This document shows, in pieces, positions 49,577 through 58,925 of a stretch of DNA of 64,000 nt. This stretch comes from Bacteroidetes bacterium GWF2_33_38. GTDB taxonomy: Bacteria; Bacteroidota; Bacteroidia; Bacteroidales; GWF2-33-38. Position numbers and translations under genes: made by a program. Every line of letters starts with the position of its first letter. Position 1 is the stretch's first letter. The stretch spans positions 62,001-126,000 of the forward strand of contig MEOF01000062.1 of NCBI GenBank assembly GCA_001769505.1, given 5' to 3'. The notes beneath the pieces are model-generated. The model ran no database searches and was not told where the DNA came from. It saw only the letters and a list, made by a program, of their open reading frames with translations.

Positions 49577-49884
49577 TGAGTAAAAAGATTGTGCTTTCAA
49601 AAAGAGCAGCTAGAAACTTAGAAAATTTACTTGAATATCTAGAAACTAAGTGGTCGAAAAGAATAAAAGACAATTTTATCAAGAAGTTAGACAGAACGTT
49701 GAACATTATAAAAGACCGACCTGAAAGCTCAACAAAATCCGAAATTATTAAAGGACTTTATCGAAATGTTATTACCAAACAGACAACTGTTTATTACAAA
49801 TTTGATAGTGAAAAATTATATATTGTTACCATTTTCGACACTCGGCAAAATCTTTCAATATTGAAGAAAGAAGCAGAATTATAA
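49576..49884 (+). CDS. RelE/ParE-family toxin
   Basis: A 102-residue protein of the ParE/RelE superfamily: IVLSKRAARNLENLLEYLETKWSKRIKDNFI, then LDRTLNIIKDRPESS, LYRNVITKQTTVYYKF and LYIVTIFDTRQNLS. The last strand-and-loop (F-D-T-R-Q-N) is the family's substrate or gyrase contact region. Translationally coupled to the antitoxin. Whether it cuts mRNA or inhibits gyrase is not decided by the sequence. Confidence 0.9.
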   Translation: MSKKIVLSKRAARNLENLLEYLETKWSKRIKDNFIKKLDRTLNIIKDRPESSTKSEIIKGLYRNVITKQTTVYYKFDSEKLYIVTIFDTRQNLSILKKEAEL

Positions 49885-49928
49885 CTAAGGTTTGTTTTAA
49901 ATAGTTGCATACAACATAATAGAATTGC

Positions 49929-49988
49929 CTAAGAAAGTGTTTTTATTTCAAAGTTCAAATTCCTATCAAGCAAAAACACTTGGCTTAG
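49929..49988. terminator. Long inverted repeat after the toxin gene
   Basis: Arms CTAAGAAAGTGTTTTT (49929-49944) and AAAAACACTTGGCTTAG (49972-49988) pair imperfectly around a 27-base loop. It lies 45 bp after the toxin stop and probably ends the operon, though no T run follows. The 211-bp gap holds no gene. Confidence 0.4.
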
Positions 49989-50040
49989 AGTTATTTAGAT
50001 TTTATAAAATAAGTTTATAAATGACAAATTGTCGTAACCT

Positions 50041-50048
50041 TACATTTG
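50041..50048 (+). promoter_or_regulatory. -7 promoter box (TACATTTG) of the zinc metallopeptidase
   Basis: It matches TAnnTTTG 47 bp before the ATG at 50096. No -33 TTTG at the usual distance. Confidence 0.45.
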
Positions 50049-50095
50049 GTAAGAAGTTTGAGTTTAAGAGTACAAACAATTAAACAATTAAAATT

Positions 50096-50770
50096 ATGAT
50101 TTGGATTATTTTTGGTGTTTTCATGCTATTGAGTTGGCTAGTTGGATATCAACTCAAATCAAGGATTAAAGAGTATTCTAAAATACCGATTAATTATGGT
50201 TTATCGGGAAAAGAAGTTGCTGAAAAAATGTTACGAGACAATGGAATTCAAGATGTATCAGTTGTTTCGGTTCCTGGTTCTCTTACTGACCATTACGACC
50301 CAACAAAAAAAACGGTAAATCTTAGCAAAGAGGTTTATTATGGTCAAAATATTTCGGCTGCAGCAGTTGCCGCACATGAATGTGGACACGCTGTTCAACA
50401 TGCAAAAGCATATAGTTTTCTTCAAATGCGAAGTTCGTTGGTTCCGATTGTAAGTTTTGCTTCGAATTGGGTACAATGGATTTTGTTAGCCGGTATTTTA
50501 ATGGTGCAAACTATGCCTCAAATACTATTGGCAGGAATTGTCTTATTCGGTTTGATAACTATATTTAGTTTTATTACACTACCCGTTGAAATTGATGCAA
50601 GTAATAGAGCCTTGGCTTGGTTAAATACAAGCGGTGTAACAGACATTCGTTCTCACGATAAGGCTCAAAGTGCATTACGTTGGGCAGCTTACACTTATGT
50701 TGTTGCAGCACTTTCTTCTCTTGCTACATTGCTATACTACATTATGATTTATATGGGGAGAAGAGATTAA
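50096..50770 (+). CDS. Membrane neutral zinc metallopeptidase (YugP-like)
   Basis: An integral membrane zinc protease of the DUF2268/YugP type: N-terminal helix (MIWIIFGVFMLLSWLVGYQL), the zinc motif AAVAAHECGHAVQHAKAY (HExxH with the third ligand downstream), VPIVSFASNWVQWILLAGIL and FITLPVEIDASNRALAWL, a conserved family segment. Length 224, usual. It probably degrades or processes envelope proteins. Transcribed alone. Confidence 0.93.
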   Translation: MIWIIFGVFMLLSWLVGYQLKSRIKEYSKIPINYGLSGKEVAEKMLRDNGIQDVSVVSVPGSLTDHYDPTKKTVNLSKEVYYGQNISAAAVAAHECGHAVQHAKAYSFLQMRSSLVPIVSFASNWVQWILLAGILMVQTMPQILLAGIVLFGLITIFSFITLPVEIDASNRALAWLNTSGVTDIRSHDKAQSALRWAAYTYVVAALSSLATLLYYIMIYMGRRD

Positions 50771-50822
50771 TCCTATAAATGGTAAATTAAGGTAAGGTAA
50801 TATGGCAAAAATACACATTATC

Positions 50823-51707
50823 TTACTTTTTATAAATCTTCCCTTGAGCTGCTAACAATGTATTTTTAAGCAACGAAACAATAGTCATTGGTCCTACACC
50901 ACCCGGAACGGGAGTTATAAAACTGCATTTTGGAGCTACTTCGTCGAAATTTACATCGCCAGTAAGTTTCCAACCTGATTTTGTTTGGTCTGATTTTACG
51001 CGAGTAGTTCCTACGTCAATTACAACGGCTCCGTTTTTAACCATGTCGCCTTTTACAAATTCAGGAGAACCGATGGCTGCAATAATAATATCGGCTTGCA
51101 AACAAATTTCTTTTACATTTTTAGTGCGACTGTGAACTATCGTAACGGTTGCATCTTTTCCCTTTTGAGACATTAGCACACTTACCGGACGCCCAACAAT
51201 ATTGCTTCGACCAATTACCACACAATTTTTGCCTGCGGTTTCTATTTTGTAGCGGTCGAGTAAATCGATGATGCCTGCTGGTGTTGCTGAAACATAAGCA
51301 GGTAATCCGATAATCATTCTACCAACATTTGTCGGATGAAAACCGTCCACATCTTTTTTTGGGTCGATTGCTTCAATAACTTTTTGGTCGGAAATATGTT
51401 TTGGAAGTGGCAATTGTACTATAAAGCCATCAATATCATTGTTTTTATTTAACTCATCAATTTTCGATAATAAAAAATCCTCGGTAACTGCATTTGCGTC
51501 TTCAAAGTGTAAAAGAGTTGATTTGAACCCGACTTGTTCACATGATTTAACTTTGTGTCCAACGTATGTTAAACTTCCACCGTCGTTACCAACAAGAATT
51601 GCTGCTAAATGCGGAACTTTTCCACCACTAGCTTTAATTTTTTCAACTTCGCTTGCAATTTCCAACTTGATGTCTTCCGATATTTTTTTTCCGTCGATTA
51701 AATTCAT
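50823..51707 (-). CDS. folD: Bifunctional methylenetetrahydrofolate dehydrogenase / cyclohydrolase
   Basis: FolD oxidises 5,10-methylene-THF and hydrolyses it to 10-formyl-THF. Signatures: [26 protein letters not shown] (Tyr and catalytic Lys), [44 protein letters not shown] (NADP site) and [12 protein letters not shown] near the end. Length 294. It is 18 bp downstream of ffh and likely in its operon, convergent with the metallopeptidase gene. Confidence 0.97.
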   Translation of the reverse strand: MNLIDGKKISEDIKLEIASEVEKIKASGGKVPHLAAILVGNDGGSLTYVGHKVKSCEQVGFKSTLLHFEDANAVTEDFLLSKIDELNKNNDIDGFIVQLPLPKHISDQKVIEAIDPKKDVDGFHPTNVGRMIIGLPAYVSATPAGIIDLLDRYKIETAGKNCVVIGRSNIVGRPVSVLMSQKGKDATVTIVHSRTKNVKEICLQADIIIAAIGSPEFVKGDMVKNGAVVIDVGTTRVKSDQTKSGWKLTGDVNFDEVAPKCSFITPVPGGVGPMTIVSLLKNTLLAAQGKIYKK

Positions 51708-51725
51708 GATAAGGTTTCTTTAAAT

Positions 51726-53060
51726 TTATCTTTTGTTCATGGGCATATTTTGCATCATCCGTCCCAAATTTTTATTTCCAGTAAGCATTTTCATCATTTT
51801 TCGTGTCTCGTCGAATTGTTTAATGAGTCGATTTACATCTTGAATAGTTGTTCCGCTTCCGTCCGAAATTCTTTTTCGTCGAGTTCCATTTAAAACCGAT
51901 GGATCTTCTCTTTCCTGAGGAGTCATGGAATAAATTATTGCTTCGATTGATTTAAATGCATCATCGTCAATATCAACATCTTTCAAGGCTTTCCCAACAC
52001 CCGGAATCATCGATGCAAGGTCTTTCAAATTCCCCATTTTCTTAATTTGCTGAATTTGAGAAATGAAGTCGTTGAAATTGAATTGATTTTTGGCAATTTT
52101 CTTTTGAAGTTTTCTTGCTTCTTCTGTATCGAATTGTTCTTGAGCTTTTTCAACAAGCGAAACAATATCACCCATGCCTAAGATACGGTCGGCCATACGA
52201 GCTGGGTAGAAAATATCTAAGGCTTCAAGTTTTTCACCGGTTCCTACAAACTTAATCGGTTTGTCAACAACTGAGCGAATCGATAGGGCTGCACCGCCTC
52301 TTGTATCTCCGTCGAGTTTGGTTAAGATAACTCCGTCGAAATTTAGTCGATCGTTAAACTCTTTAGCTGTATTTACAGCGTCTTGACCAGTCATCGAATC
52401 GACAACGAACAATGTTTCTTGAGGATTTGTAGCTTTTTTAATTGCCTCAATTTCGTTCATCATTTCTTCATCAATAGCCAAACGTCCTGCAGTATCAATT
52501 ATTACAACATTGTTTCCATGAAGTTTTGCGTCTTTTATTGAGTTTAACGCAATTTTTACGGGATCAATCGAATTTTCGTCACTATAAACCGGAACACCAA
52601 TTTGCTGACCGAGTATTTTTAACTGTTCAATCGCAGCCGGACGATATACGTCACAAGCAACCAACAATGGATTGCGTCCTTTTTTTTCTTTAAGATAATT
52701 TGCTAGTTTACCCGAAAAAGTTGTTTTTCCTGAACCTTGTAAGCCCGACATCAAAATTACGCAAGGACTTCCAGTCAAATTAATATCAACCTTATCTGAA
52801 CCCATTAAGGCGACTAGTTCTTCGTGAACTATTTTTACCATCATTTCGCCTGGTTTTACAGCCGACAATACATCTTGTCCGATGGATTTTTGTTTAACAT
52901 TTTCGGTAAATGTTTTGGCTATTTTGAAGTTAACGTCAGCGTCAAGCAATGCACGACGAACTTCTTTAAGAGTCTCGGCAACATTGATTTCGGTAATTCT
53001 TCCTTGTCCTTTTAATAGTTTAAATGACTTCTCGAGTTTATCTGATAAATTTTCAAACAT
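51726..53060 (-). CDS. ffh: Signal recognition particle protein Ffh
   Basis: SRP54 GTPase that binds signal sequences and 4.5S RNA. N domain (1-90); G domain with GLQGSGKTTFSGKLA (P-loop), ACDVYRPAAIEQL, VIIDTAGRLAIDEEMM and LTKLDGDTRGGAALS; Met-rich M domain (about 310-444) ending LGRMMQNMPMNKR. Length 444, normal. First gene of the ffh-folD unit. A -7 box TACTTTTG is found 26 bp upstream. Confidence 0.98.
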   Translation of the reverse strand: MFENLSDKLEKSFKLLKGQGRITEINVAETLKEVRRALLDADVNFKIAKTFTENVKQKSIGQDVLSAVKPGEMMVKIVHEELVALMGSDKVDINLTGSPCVILMSGLQGSGKTTFSGKLANYLKEKKGRNPLLVACDVYRPAAIEQLKILGQQIGVPVYSDENSIDPVKIALNSIKDAKLHGNNVVIIDTAGRLAIDEEMMNEIEAIKKATNPQETLFVVDSMTGQDAVNTAKEFNDRLNFDGVILTKLDGDTRGGAALSIRSVVDKPIKFVGTGEKLEALDIFYPARMADRILGMGDIVSLVEKAQEQFDTEEARKLQKKIAKNQFNFNDFISQIQQIKKMGNLKDLASMIPGVGKALKDVDIDDDAFKSIEAIIYSMTPQEREDPSVLNGTRRKRISDGSGTTIQDVNRLIKQFDETRKMMKMLTGNKNLGRMMQNMPMNKR

Positions 53061-53085
53061 GTTTTTTATTTTTTAAAACTGATTG

Positions 53086-53093
53086 CAAAAGTA
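53086..53093 (-). promoter_or_regulatory. -7 promoter box (TACTTTTG) of ffh-folD
   Basis: It matches TAnnTTTG on the minus strand, 26 bp before the ffh ATG. A -33 TTTG is not obvious. Confidence 0.5.
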
Positions 53094-53146
53094 CTGTTTT
53101 TAATAGAAAAATGAACCTTTTTTTGCATTGAATTTTTGAAAATGGC

Positions 53147-53527
53147 TTAGGCTAAAAGTTTTGCCATAAATCGCTCGGTATTTATAATGAATCGTTCGTG
53201 GGTTCCGAATCCTATTTCTCCTTGTTCGTCCCAAGCTTTGACCAAAAAAGTTAATTTTTTTCCGTCGATTTTATCAAGTTTAGCCTCGCACACAACTTTT
53301 TGACCTATGGGTGTTGCTTTTGTATGCTTTACTGATATTTCTATTCCAACGGTATTATCGCCTTCGCTTAAATATGGAAGCACAGTTTCTAACGCTGTTT
53401 TTTCCATTAAGGCTACCATTGCTGGAGTGGCGAAAACTTCAACCATTCCTGAACCATATTTTGATGCAGAATCGTTGTGTTCAACAATTTTTTCAGTTTT
53501 GTGAATTATTCCTTCTTTTAGTTCCAT
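53147..53527 (-). CDS. Thioesterase, fluoroacetyl-CoA thioesterase-like hotdog fold
   Basis: A 126-residue single hotdog-fold protein: [29 protein letters not shown] contains the helix with the catalytic acid, then [25 protein letters not shown], and ends in [18 protein letters not shown]. It resembles the FlK/YbgC-like thioesterase families. It could hydrolyse an acyl-CoA in the cytosol; the substrate is unknown. It starts 3 bp after the metallo-hydrolase gene's stop, so the pair is an operon. Confidence 0.82.
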   Translation of the reverse strand: MELKEGIIHKTEKIVEHNDSASKYGSGMVEVFATPAMVALMEKTALETVLPYLSEGDNTVGIEISVKHTKATPIGQKVVCEAKLDKIDGKKLTFLVKAWDEQGEIGFGTHERFIINTERFMAKLLA

Positions 53528-53530
53528 AAT

Positions 53531-54295
53531 TTATATGATTATTTTGAGACCATCGTAGGCTGGCATTACATTTTTGGGTAATATTTTGATTATTTCTTCG
53601 TACTTTCCTAAATAATGGCTGATGTGGGTTAAGTATGCTTTTTCGGGTTTTAGTTCTTCAATAATTTCTAAGGCTTCTTCAAGATTATAATGTGAAACAT
53701 GTTTGCGAATTCTTAGGGCGTTGATAACCAGAATTTTAGTTCCTTTTATTTTTTCTTTTTCTTCGGTTGAAATATAGTTAACATCGGTAATGTAGGTGAA
53801 ATCTTCTATTCGAAATCCAAAAACGGGAAGTTGCATGTGCAAAGCTCGAATTGGAATTACGGTTATTCCATTAATATCAAAAGGGTTATTTTCAATTTTA
53901 TGCAGAATTACTTCGGGTATTCCTGGATATTTTTCTTTGGCAAAAACGTATGCAAATTCGCGTTTTAAAGCTTTTTCAACCCTTTTTTCGGCATAAATAT
54001 CCATTGGTTTTTGGGTTGTGTAGTTGTATGCTCTAATGTCGTCCATTCCAGCAATGTGATCTTTATGTTCGTGCGTGAAAATAATAGCATCTAGTTTTTG
54101 AACATTTTCTCGCAACATTTGTTGACGAAAATCAGGTCCTGAATCAATCACGATATTTGTATCGTTAATTTCGATTAAAATAGATGAACGCAAACGTTTG
54201 TCTTTATTGTCTTTTGACAAACAAGTTTCGCATTGGCATGTGATTACCGGAACTCCTTGCGATGTTCCAGTTCCAAGAAAGGTAACCGTTAACAT
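53531..54295 (-). CDS. MBL-fold metal-dependent hydrolase (PhnP-like)
   Basis: A metallo-beta-lactamase fold protein: FLGTGTSQGVPVITCQCETC (with Cys residues of a structural zinc site), VIDSGPDFRQQML, IIFTHEHKDHIAGMDDIRAYN (HxHxDH), ALHMQLPVFGFRIE and KAYLTHISHYLG. It is similar to PhnP-type phosphodiesterases and the cyclic-phosphate branch of the superfamily. Length 254. It lies 2 bp from the SusD-type gene stop, so it may be read from the SusCD transcript, but its role in nutrient uptake is not shown. Confidence 0.9.
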   Translation of the reverse strand: MLTVTFLGTGTSQGVPVITCQCETCLSKDNKDKRLRSSILIEINDTNIVIDSGPDFRQQMLRENVQKLDAIIFTHEHKDHIAGMDDIRAYNYTTQKPMDIYAEKRVEKALKREFAYVFAKEKYPGIPEVILHKIENNPFDINGITVIPIRALHMQLPVFGFRIEDFTYITDVNYISTEEKEKIKGTKILVINALRIRKHVSHYNLEEALEIIEELKPEKAYLTHISHYLGKYEEIIKILPKNVMPAYDGLKIII

Positions 54296-54297
54296 TT

Positions 54298-55746
54298 TTA
54301 AGGATTTTGTTCCATCAACGAATTTCCCGACATTTCTTCTTGCGGAATTTTGAAAAGCAAACTATTGTCGTTGTACGCAACTCCATCTCTTACATTCTGT
54401 TTTAATCGGCGTAAGTTTAAATATCTATCTCCTTCAAAAGCTAATTCTCTTCGTCTTTCGGCACGAATCTTAACTAAAAAATCGTCATCTGTCCAAGCCG
54501 GAGTTCCTTCTGCTTCGTAAATAGCTTCGCCTACGCTTCTTGCTCTAACAGCTTTATAACTATCTAAAGCTTCAGTTTGTAATCCATTTGTCAAATAATT
54601 TGCTTCGGCTCTAATCAGGTGCATTTCAGCTAAACGAATGATTGGAATATTATTTGAAAGCGAGCCCGATTGGTTCCATTTGGCAATGAACGCTTTATTT
54701 AGATTTGAATAATAGGTTAGTAATAGTTTAGCTCTTACATCAGAAAAAATAGGACTTCCCCAGAAATCTAAAGTAGTGTCATAATCTGTTCGGTATGAGT
54801 CTAATAGTTCAGTACTTGAATAAAAAATAGCTCCTTTCGTACTTTGATAATAACCGGGTAATGCATTGCTTTGGTCGCTTGATGTATTTACCAGCTGAAA
54901 AATAACTTCGTCGTCAGCATAATCTCCTTGTAATTGATAAATTTCAGCAATTGACGCAGAATCTGCCATATCATAAGACCCACTACTATTAATTACATTA
55001 TTGGCTTCGATAGCGGCATTTGCATAATCCCCTTTGAAAAAATATACACGTGCTAAAAATGCAGTGGCAGCCATTTTAGAAGCCATACTTGAGTGGCTTG
55101 TTGCTTCGATTAAGTCAATTGAATTTTGCAAATCGGTAATAATCTTATTGTAAACTTCTTCAACCGTATTTCTTGCCATGTCTAGTTCATCTAAATACGA
55201 TAGAGTAGGAGTGGTTCTATATGGAATTCCTAGTTGTGTGTTTCCTTCTGGGTTGTCAACATTGTAAGCATGCGACCAAAAGTTTAGCAACTGAAAATGA
55301 GTAATGGCACGAATAAATAGGGCTTGACCTTTATAGTCATCTTTTATTTCTTCAAAATCTTCATCGTTAATCAAATCGTTGTCAATGTAATAAATAATTA
55401 AGTTTGCTCGATTGATGGTCGAATAACAGTCACTCCAAGCATATCTTAAATAACCAATTTGAGTTGAAGTTACCCGATTGTAAATTTCACTAGTGCCGAA
55501 TTGAGAAAGTTTACCTTCGTCAACGGCTGCGTCGTCAGCTAATAAGTCGCCAAACATGATAAAGTTTCCTCCATAAACATTTCCCGACTGTAATCCGTCG
55601 TACGTTCCGTACAATAAAGTTGTTAAGTCTTTTGTCGACTGAACAGCTAATTCACTAGGTATTTCAGTAACAGGTTTAACATCTAAAAATTTTTCACAAG
55701 ATGTGAGAAATATAATTCCGATTGTTATGTATATAATTTTTTTCAT
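54298..55746 (-). CDS. SusD/RagB-family nutrient-binding lipoprotein
   Basis: Surface lipoprotein (signal MKKIIYITIGIIFLTSC; lipidated Cys at 17) that caps the SusC transporter. Family blocks: FLDVKPVTEIP, LLYGTYDGLQS, AWSDCYSTINRANLI, EEIKDDYKGQALFIRA, HFQLLNFWSHAYN, PYRTTPTLSYLDELDMARNTVEEVYNKI, AATAFLARVYFFKGDYANAA and LRAERRRELAFEGDRYLNLRR near the end. The ATG at 55746 gives the better lipoprotein signal; an ATG 9 bp upstream is possible. Length 482. It is translated just after susC. Confidence 0.95.
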   Translation of the reverse strand: MKKIIYITIGIIFLTSCEKFLDVKPVTEIPSELAVQSTKDLTTLLYGTYDGLQSGNVYGGNFIMFGDLLADDAAVDEGKLSQFGTSEIYNRVTSTQIGYLRYAWSDCYSTINRANLIIYYIDNDLINDEDFEEIKDDYKGQALFIRAITHFQLLNFWSHAYNVDNPEGNTQLGIPYRTTPTLSYLDELDMARNTVEEVYNKIITDLQNSIDLIEATSHSSMASKMAATAFLARVYFFKGDYANAAIEANNVINSSGSYDMADSASIAEIYQLQGDYADDEVIFQLVNTSSDQSNALPGYYQSTKGAIFYSSTELLDSYRTDYDTTLDFWGSPIFSDVRAKLLLTYYSNLNKAFIAKWNQSGSLSNNIPIIRLAEMHLIRAEANYLTNGLQTEALDSYKAVRARSVGEAIYEAEGTPAWTDDDFLVKIRAERRRELAFEGDRYLNLRRLKQNVRDGVAYNDNSLLFKIPQEEMSGNSLMEQNP

Positions 55747-55758
55747 TTCTAACATTCT

Positions 55759-58700
55759 TTAAAATTCAACTTGAACACCGATATTTATTGTTTTAGCTTG
55801 CGGAGTTTGATACGATGGACCAGCAAATGAAACATTTCCTTGTTGGCTATTTGTATCAACATCTCGTAAAACTTCAGGATCCCAACCAGGATATTTTGTC
55901 CATAACCACAAATTAGTACCGCTTAAATAAACTCGAAGTCGATAAATATTCATCTTTTTACAGGTTTCTTTTGGCAACGAATAACCTATGGATACATTTC
56001 TAAGCCTTATGTATGATGCATTGTATAAAAATCTACTAGAATTAACGGCTGTATAATTTGCATCAATTTCGGGAACCTCAGTTTCTGTATTTTCTTCGCT
56101 CCAATAGTCTAATATTTCAGGTCGTTGAGCTACGTTTCTGAATGCTCCAATTTGTTGTTTTGCAGGGTCGTCGTAGATTGTGTTTCCAAAAACAAACGAG
56201 AATAAAAAATTTATATCGAAATTTTTGTAAGAAAATGTGTTGTTTATACCACCATAAAATTTAGGAGTAGGGTTGCCCATTGGAATACGATTATCATAAA
56301 AATATGGGTGATCAGAACTCATTAGATTCCCATTTACATCGTAATATACATCATCACCGGCTTCGATATGAGTTGTCATTATGCTTCCATCAGAATTTAA
56401 AACTTGATTTCCGTTAAGGTCATAAACAGTTAAATCGGCATCACTTTGTTGAACTCCGGCATACTGAACCACGTAAGCTTGTCCTGCAGGATAACCAACT
56501 ATTACACGACCTTCGCCTGGCTGACCGCCTTCAAATGCATCGGGTGGTAATCCACTAACATCAAGAACTTTGTTGCGATTGAGCGATATATTGAAATCGG
56601 TTGACCATTTAAGTTCTTTATTTATATTTTTGGTGTTCAATGTAAATTCCAGTCCGTAATTTTTCATTTTTCCTACATTTTGCCAAATTCCTGAATAACC
56701 TGATGAAGATGGTAGAATAATGTAAGTTAGCATATCGGATGTAATTTTATTATAATATGTAATATTCCCTGCAATTTTATTATCTAAAAATCCATAATCC
56801 ATTGTCAAGTCAGTTTGATTACATTTTTCCCAATGTAATTCAGGATTTGCCAATGAAGATGGAGTTAGTCCGTTTTCGCCATTATAACCCGATGAAGTAG
56901 AGAAAAGACCATAGTATGAATAATCGCCTATTTCGGCATTTCCTGTGAGTCCCCAACTTGCATTAAATTTTAAATAGCTTAGCATTGAAATATTCTGCAT
57001 AAAAGTTTCATCGGTAATAATCCACCCAAGTGAAGCGGTAGGGAATAGACCGTATCTGTTTTCTGGACCAAAACGCGAAGAGCCGTCAGAACGAAGACTT
57101 GCACTTAGTAAATAGCGATTGTTTAGTTTGTAAAAAACTCTTGTGAAAAACGATGTGAAAGCGTATCCTGTTTCCCAACTATAACCGCTTTGGTATGCAG
57201 CGTTAACATTTCCTGGTTCAGTTAAGTAGTCGTTTGAAAAATTATAGCCGGATAATCCAACTCCTTTGGTTTGTGATTTTTGTAACGAGTTTCCTAAAAT
57301 TACATTAAAATGATTGTTTTCATTAATATCTTTTGTATATGAAAAGAAATTGTTGGTGGTCCAATTAAAAACAAAAGTTCTTCTATCTGTTGCATTTGAA
57401 GTTGAACTTTCATCTTGAGTGTTTCTATAATTGTATTCTTCTTCAATTTGATTTAAAACGTCGATACCGTATTCTGAACGAAATCTCAAACCTTTGTAAA
57501 TTTCTAAGTCTCCATAAATTTTAGTTAATGTTCTAAAAACATTAGCAACAAAACTCATGTTCTCGAGTTGCCATAAAGGATTACTGTATGGGTCGTAATA
57601 AGTACCATCTGCGTTGTATATTGGCAGGTATGGCATTTTTTGCTGAGCTAAACCCAAACCTCCAGCATCTCCCATCGGAACACGATTATTTTTTGAATTT
57701 GATAATCCGATGCTCACTCCAATGTCTAATTTTTCGGTTGCCTGGTTGTCTATATTTATTCTTCCATTTATTCTTTCGTAGTTGTTTCCGACAAGGAATC
57801 CTTCCTCGTTTTTGTAGCTACCGGCTATATAAAATTTTGTTTTTTCATTACCTCCAGCTGCCGATATATTTGCTTCGTGCATTCGTCCAACTCGTAACAC
57901 TTCGTCAATCCAATCGCTTCCGCCGGCAGCTGCTAATGAATCGGCTTGAGCACGAGTCCATGGATAAGCCGAAGAACCTAAGTTTGTAGTGGGAGAGTCG
58001 TTTAGTCCTGCACTGTCTCTTAATGCGAGATGTTCTGATGCTGATAAAAAGTCTAATCGATTCGTTGCAGTGATGGTTCCGGTTTTGTAGCTGGCATTAA
58101 ATTTTGTTTTTCCTGAACTTCCTTTTTTTGTTGTGATTAGAATTACTCCATTTGAGCCTCTTGCTCCGTAAATTGCAGCCGAAGATGCATCTTTTAATAC
58201 TTCAATAGATTCGATATCGTTAGGATCTAAGTCTGCCATAGCATTAGTTCTTGAACCTAAATTTCCGGGACTAAAATCACCCGAAGTCATTGGAATTCCA
58301 TCGATAACATATAAAGGTTCGCTACCTGCAGATATTGAGTTTGTTCCTCGAACATTTACTTTTATTGCCGCTCCTGCAGCTCCGTTTGCCGCCGTAACCT
58401 GAATTCCGCTGGCTCTTCCTTGCATAGCATTTTCAATGCTCGAAACGGTTGCATCACCAATATCTTTAGGTTGAATTTTTGTGATAGAACCGGTTACATC
58501 TCTTTTTTGTCTTCGTCCAAAACCTACAACTACAGCATCATCAAGCATTAACCTATCTTCAGTTAAGGTAATATCTATGGAAGTTTTTGAACCATCGCCT
58601 ATAGTAACCGATTGTTTTTGTGTTTTTAATCCGATAAATGAGAAAATTAAATTATATGTGCCAGATTTTGTTTCTAAGGTGTAATTACCATCGAAATCGG

Positions 58701-58872
58701 TTGTAGTACCGATAGTTGTTCCTTCAATAACTATTGAAGCCATAAAAATTGGTTCTTTTTTTTCATCAACTATTTTTCCTGAAACGGTTCCTTTTTGAGC
58801 TAAAGCAGAAAAGGAGAGGGCTAACACAAATATCAACAAAGAAGATATTCTAAAAATAGAGTTGTTTATCAT
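55759..58872 (-). CDS. SusC/RagA-family TonB-linked outer membrane protein
   Basis: Signal peptide (to ALAQ), carboxypeptidase-regulatory-like domain (KGTVSGKIVDEKKEPIFMAS, 25-110), TonB-box region (DDAVVVGFGRRQKRDVTGS), plug (VSSIENAMQGRASGIQVT, VNVRGTNSI, PLYVIDGIP, DPNDIESIEVLKDASSAAIYG, NGVILITTKKG) and a 22-strand barrel ending QAKTINIGVQVEF. Length 1037, normal. With SusD it forms an energy-dependent importer of large nutrients. No glycoside hydrolase or sigma/anti-sigma gene is nearby, so the substrate is open. Confidence 0.97.
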   Translation of the reverse strand: MINNSIFRISSLLIFVLALSFSALAQKGTVSGKIVDEKKEPIFMASIVIEGTTIGTTTDFDGNYTLETKSGTYNLIFSFIGLKTQKQSVTIGDGSKTSIDITLTEDRLMLDDAVVVGFGRRQKRDVTGSITKIQPKDIGDATVSSIENAMQGRASGIQVTAANGAAGAAIKVNVRGTNSISAGSEPLYVIDGIPMTSGDFSPGNLGSRTNAMADLDPNDIESIEVLKDASSAAIYGARGSNGVILITTKKGSSGKTKFNASYKTGTITATNRLDFLSASEHLALRDSAGLNDSPTTNLGSSAYPWTRAQADSLAAAGGSDWIDEVLRVGRMHEANISAAGGNEKTKFYIAGSYKNEEGFLVGNNYERINGRINIDNQATEKLDIGVSIGLSNSKNNRVPMGDAGGLGLAQQKMPYLPIYNADGTYYDPYSNPLWQLENMSFVANVFRTLTKIYGDLEIYKGLRFRSEYGIDVLNQIEEEYNYRNTQDESSTSNATDRRTFVFNWTTNNFFSYTKDINENNHFNVILGNSLQKSQTKGVGLSGYNFSNDYLTEPGNVNAAYQSGYSWETGYAFTSFFTRVFYKLNNRYLLSASLRSDGSSRFGPENRYGLFPTASLGWIITDETFMQNISMLSYLKFNASWGLTGNAEIGDYSYYGLFSTSSGYNGENGLTPSSLANPELHWEKCNQTDLTMDYGFLDNKIAGNITYYNKITSDMLTYIILPSSSGYSGIWQNVGKMKNYGLEFTLNTKNINKELKWSTDFNISLNRNKVLDVSGLPPDAFEGGQPGEGRVIVGYPAGQAYVVQYAGVQQSDADLTVYDLNGNQVLNSDGSIMTTHIEAGDDVYYDVNGNLMSSDHPYFYDNRIPMGNPTPKFYGGINNTFSYKNFDINFLFSFVFGNTIYDDPAKQQIGAFRNVAQRPEILDYWSEENTETEVPEIDANYTAVNSSRFLYNASYIRLRNVSIGYSLPKETCKKMNIYRLRVYLSGTNLWLWTKYPGWDPEVLRDVDTNSQQGNVSFAGPSYQTPQAKTINIGVQVEF

Positions 58873-58925
58873 CTGAAAATAGGTTTAAAGTTCAACCTTT
58901 AAAAATAGTAAAAATTGTAATTGAA

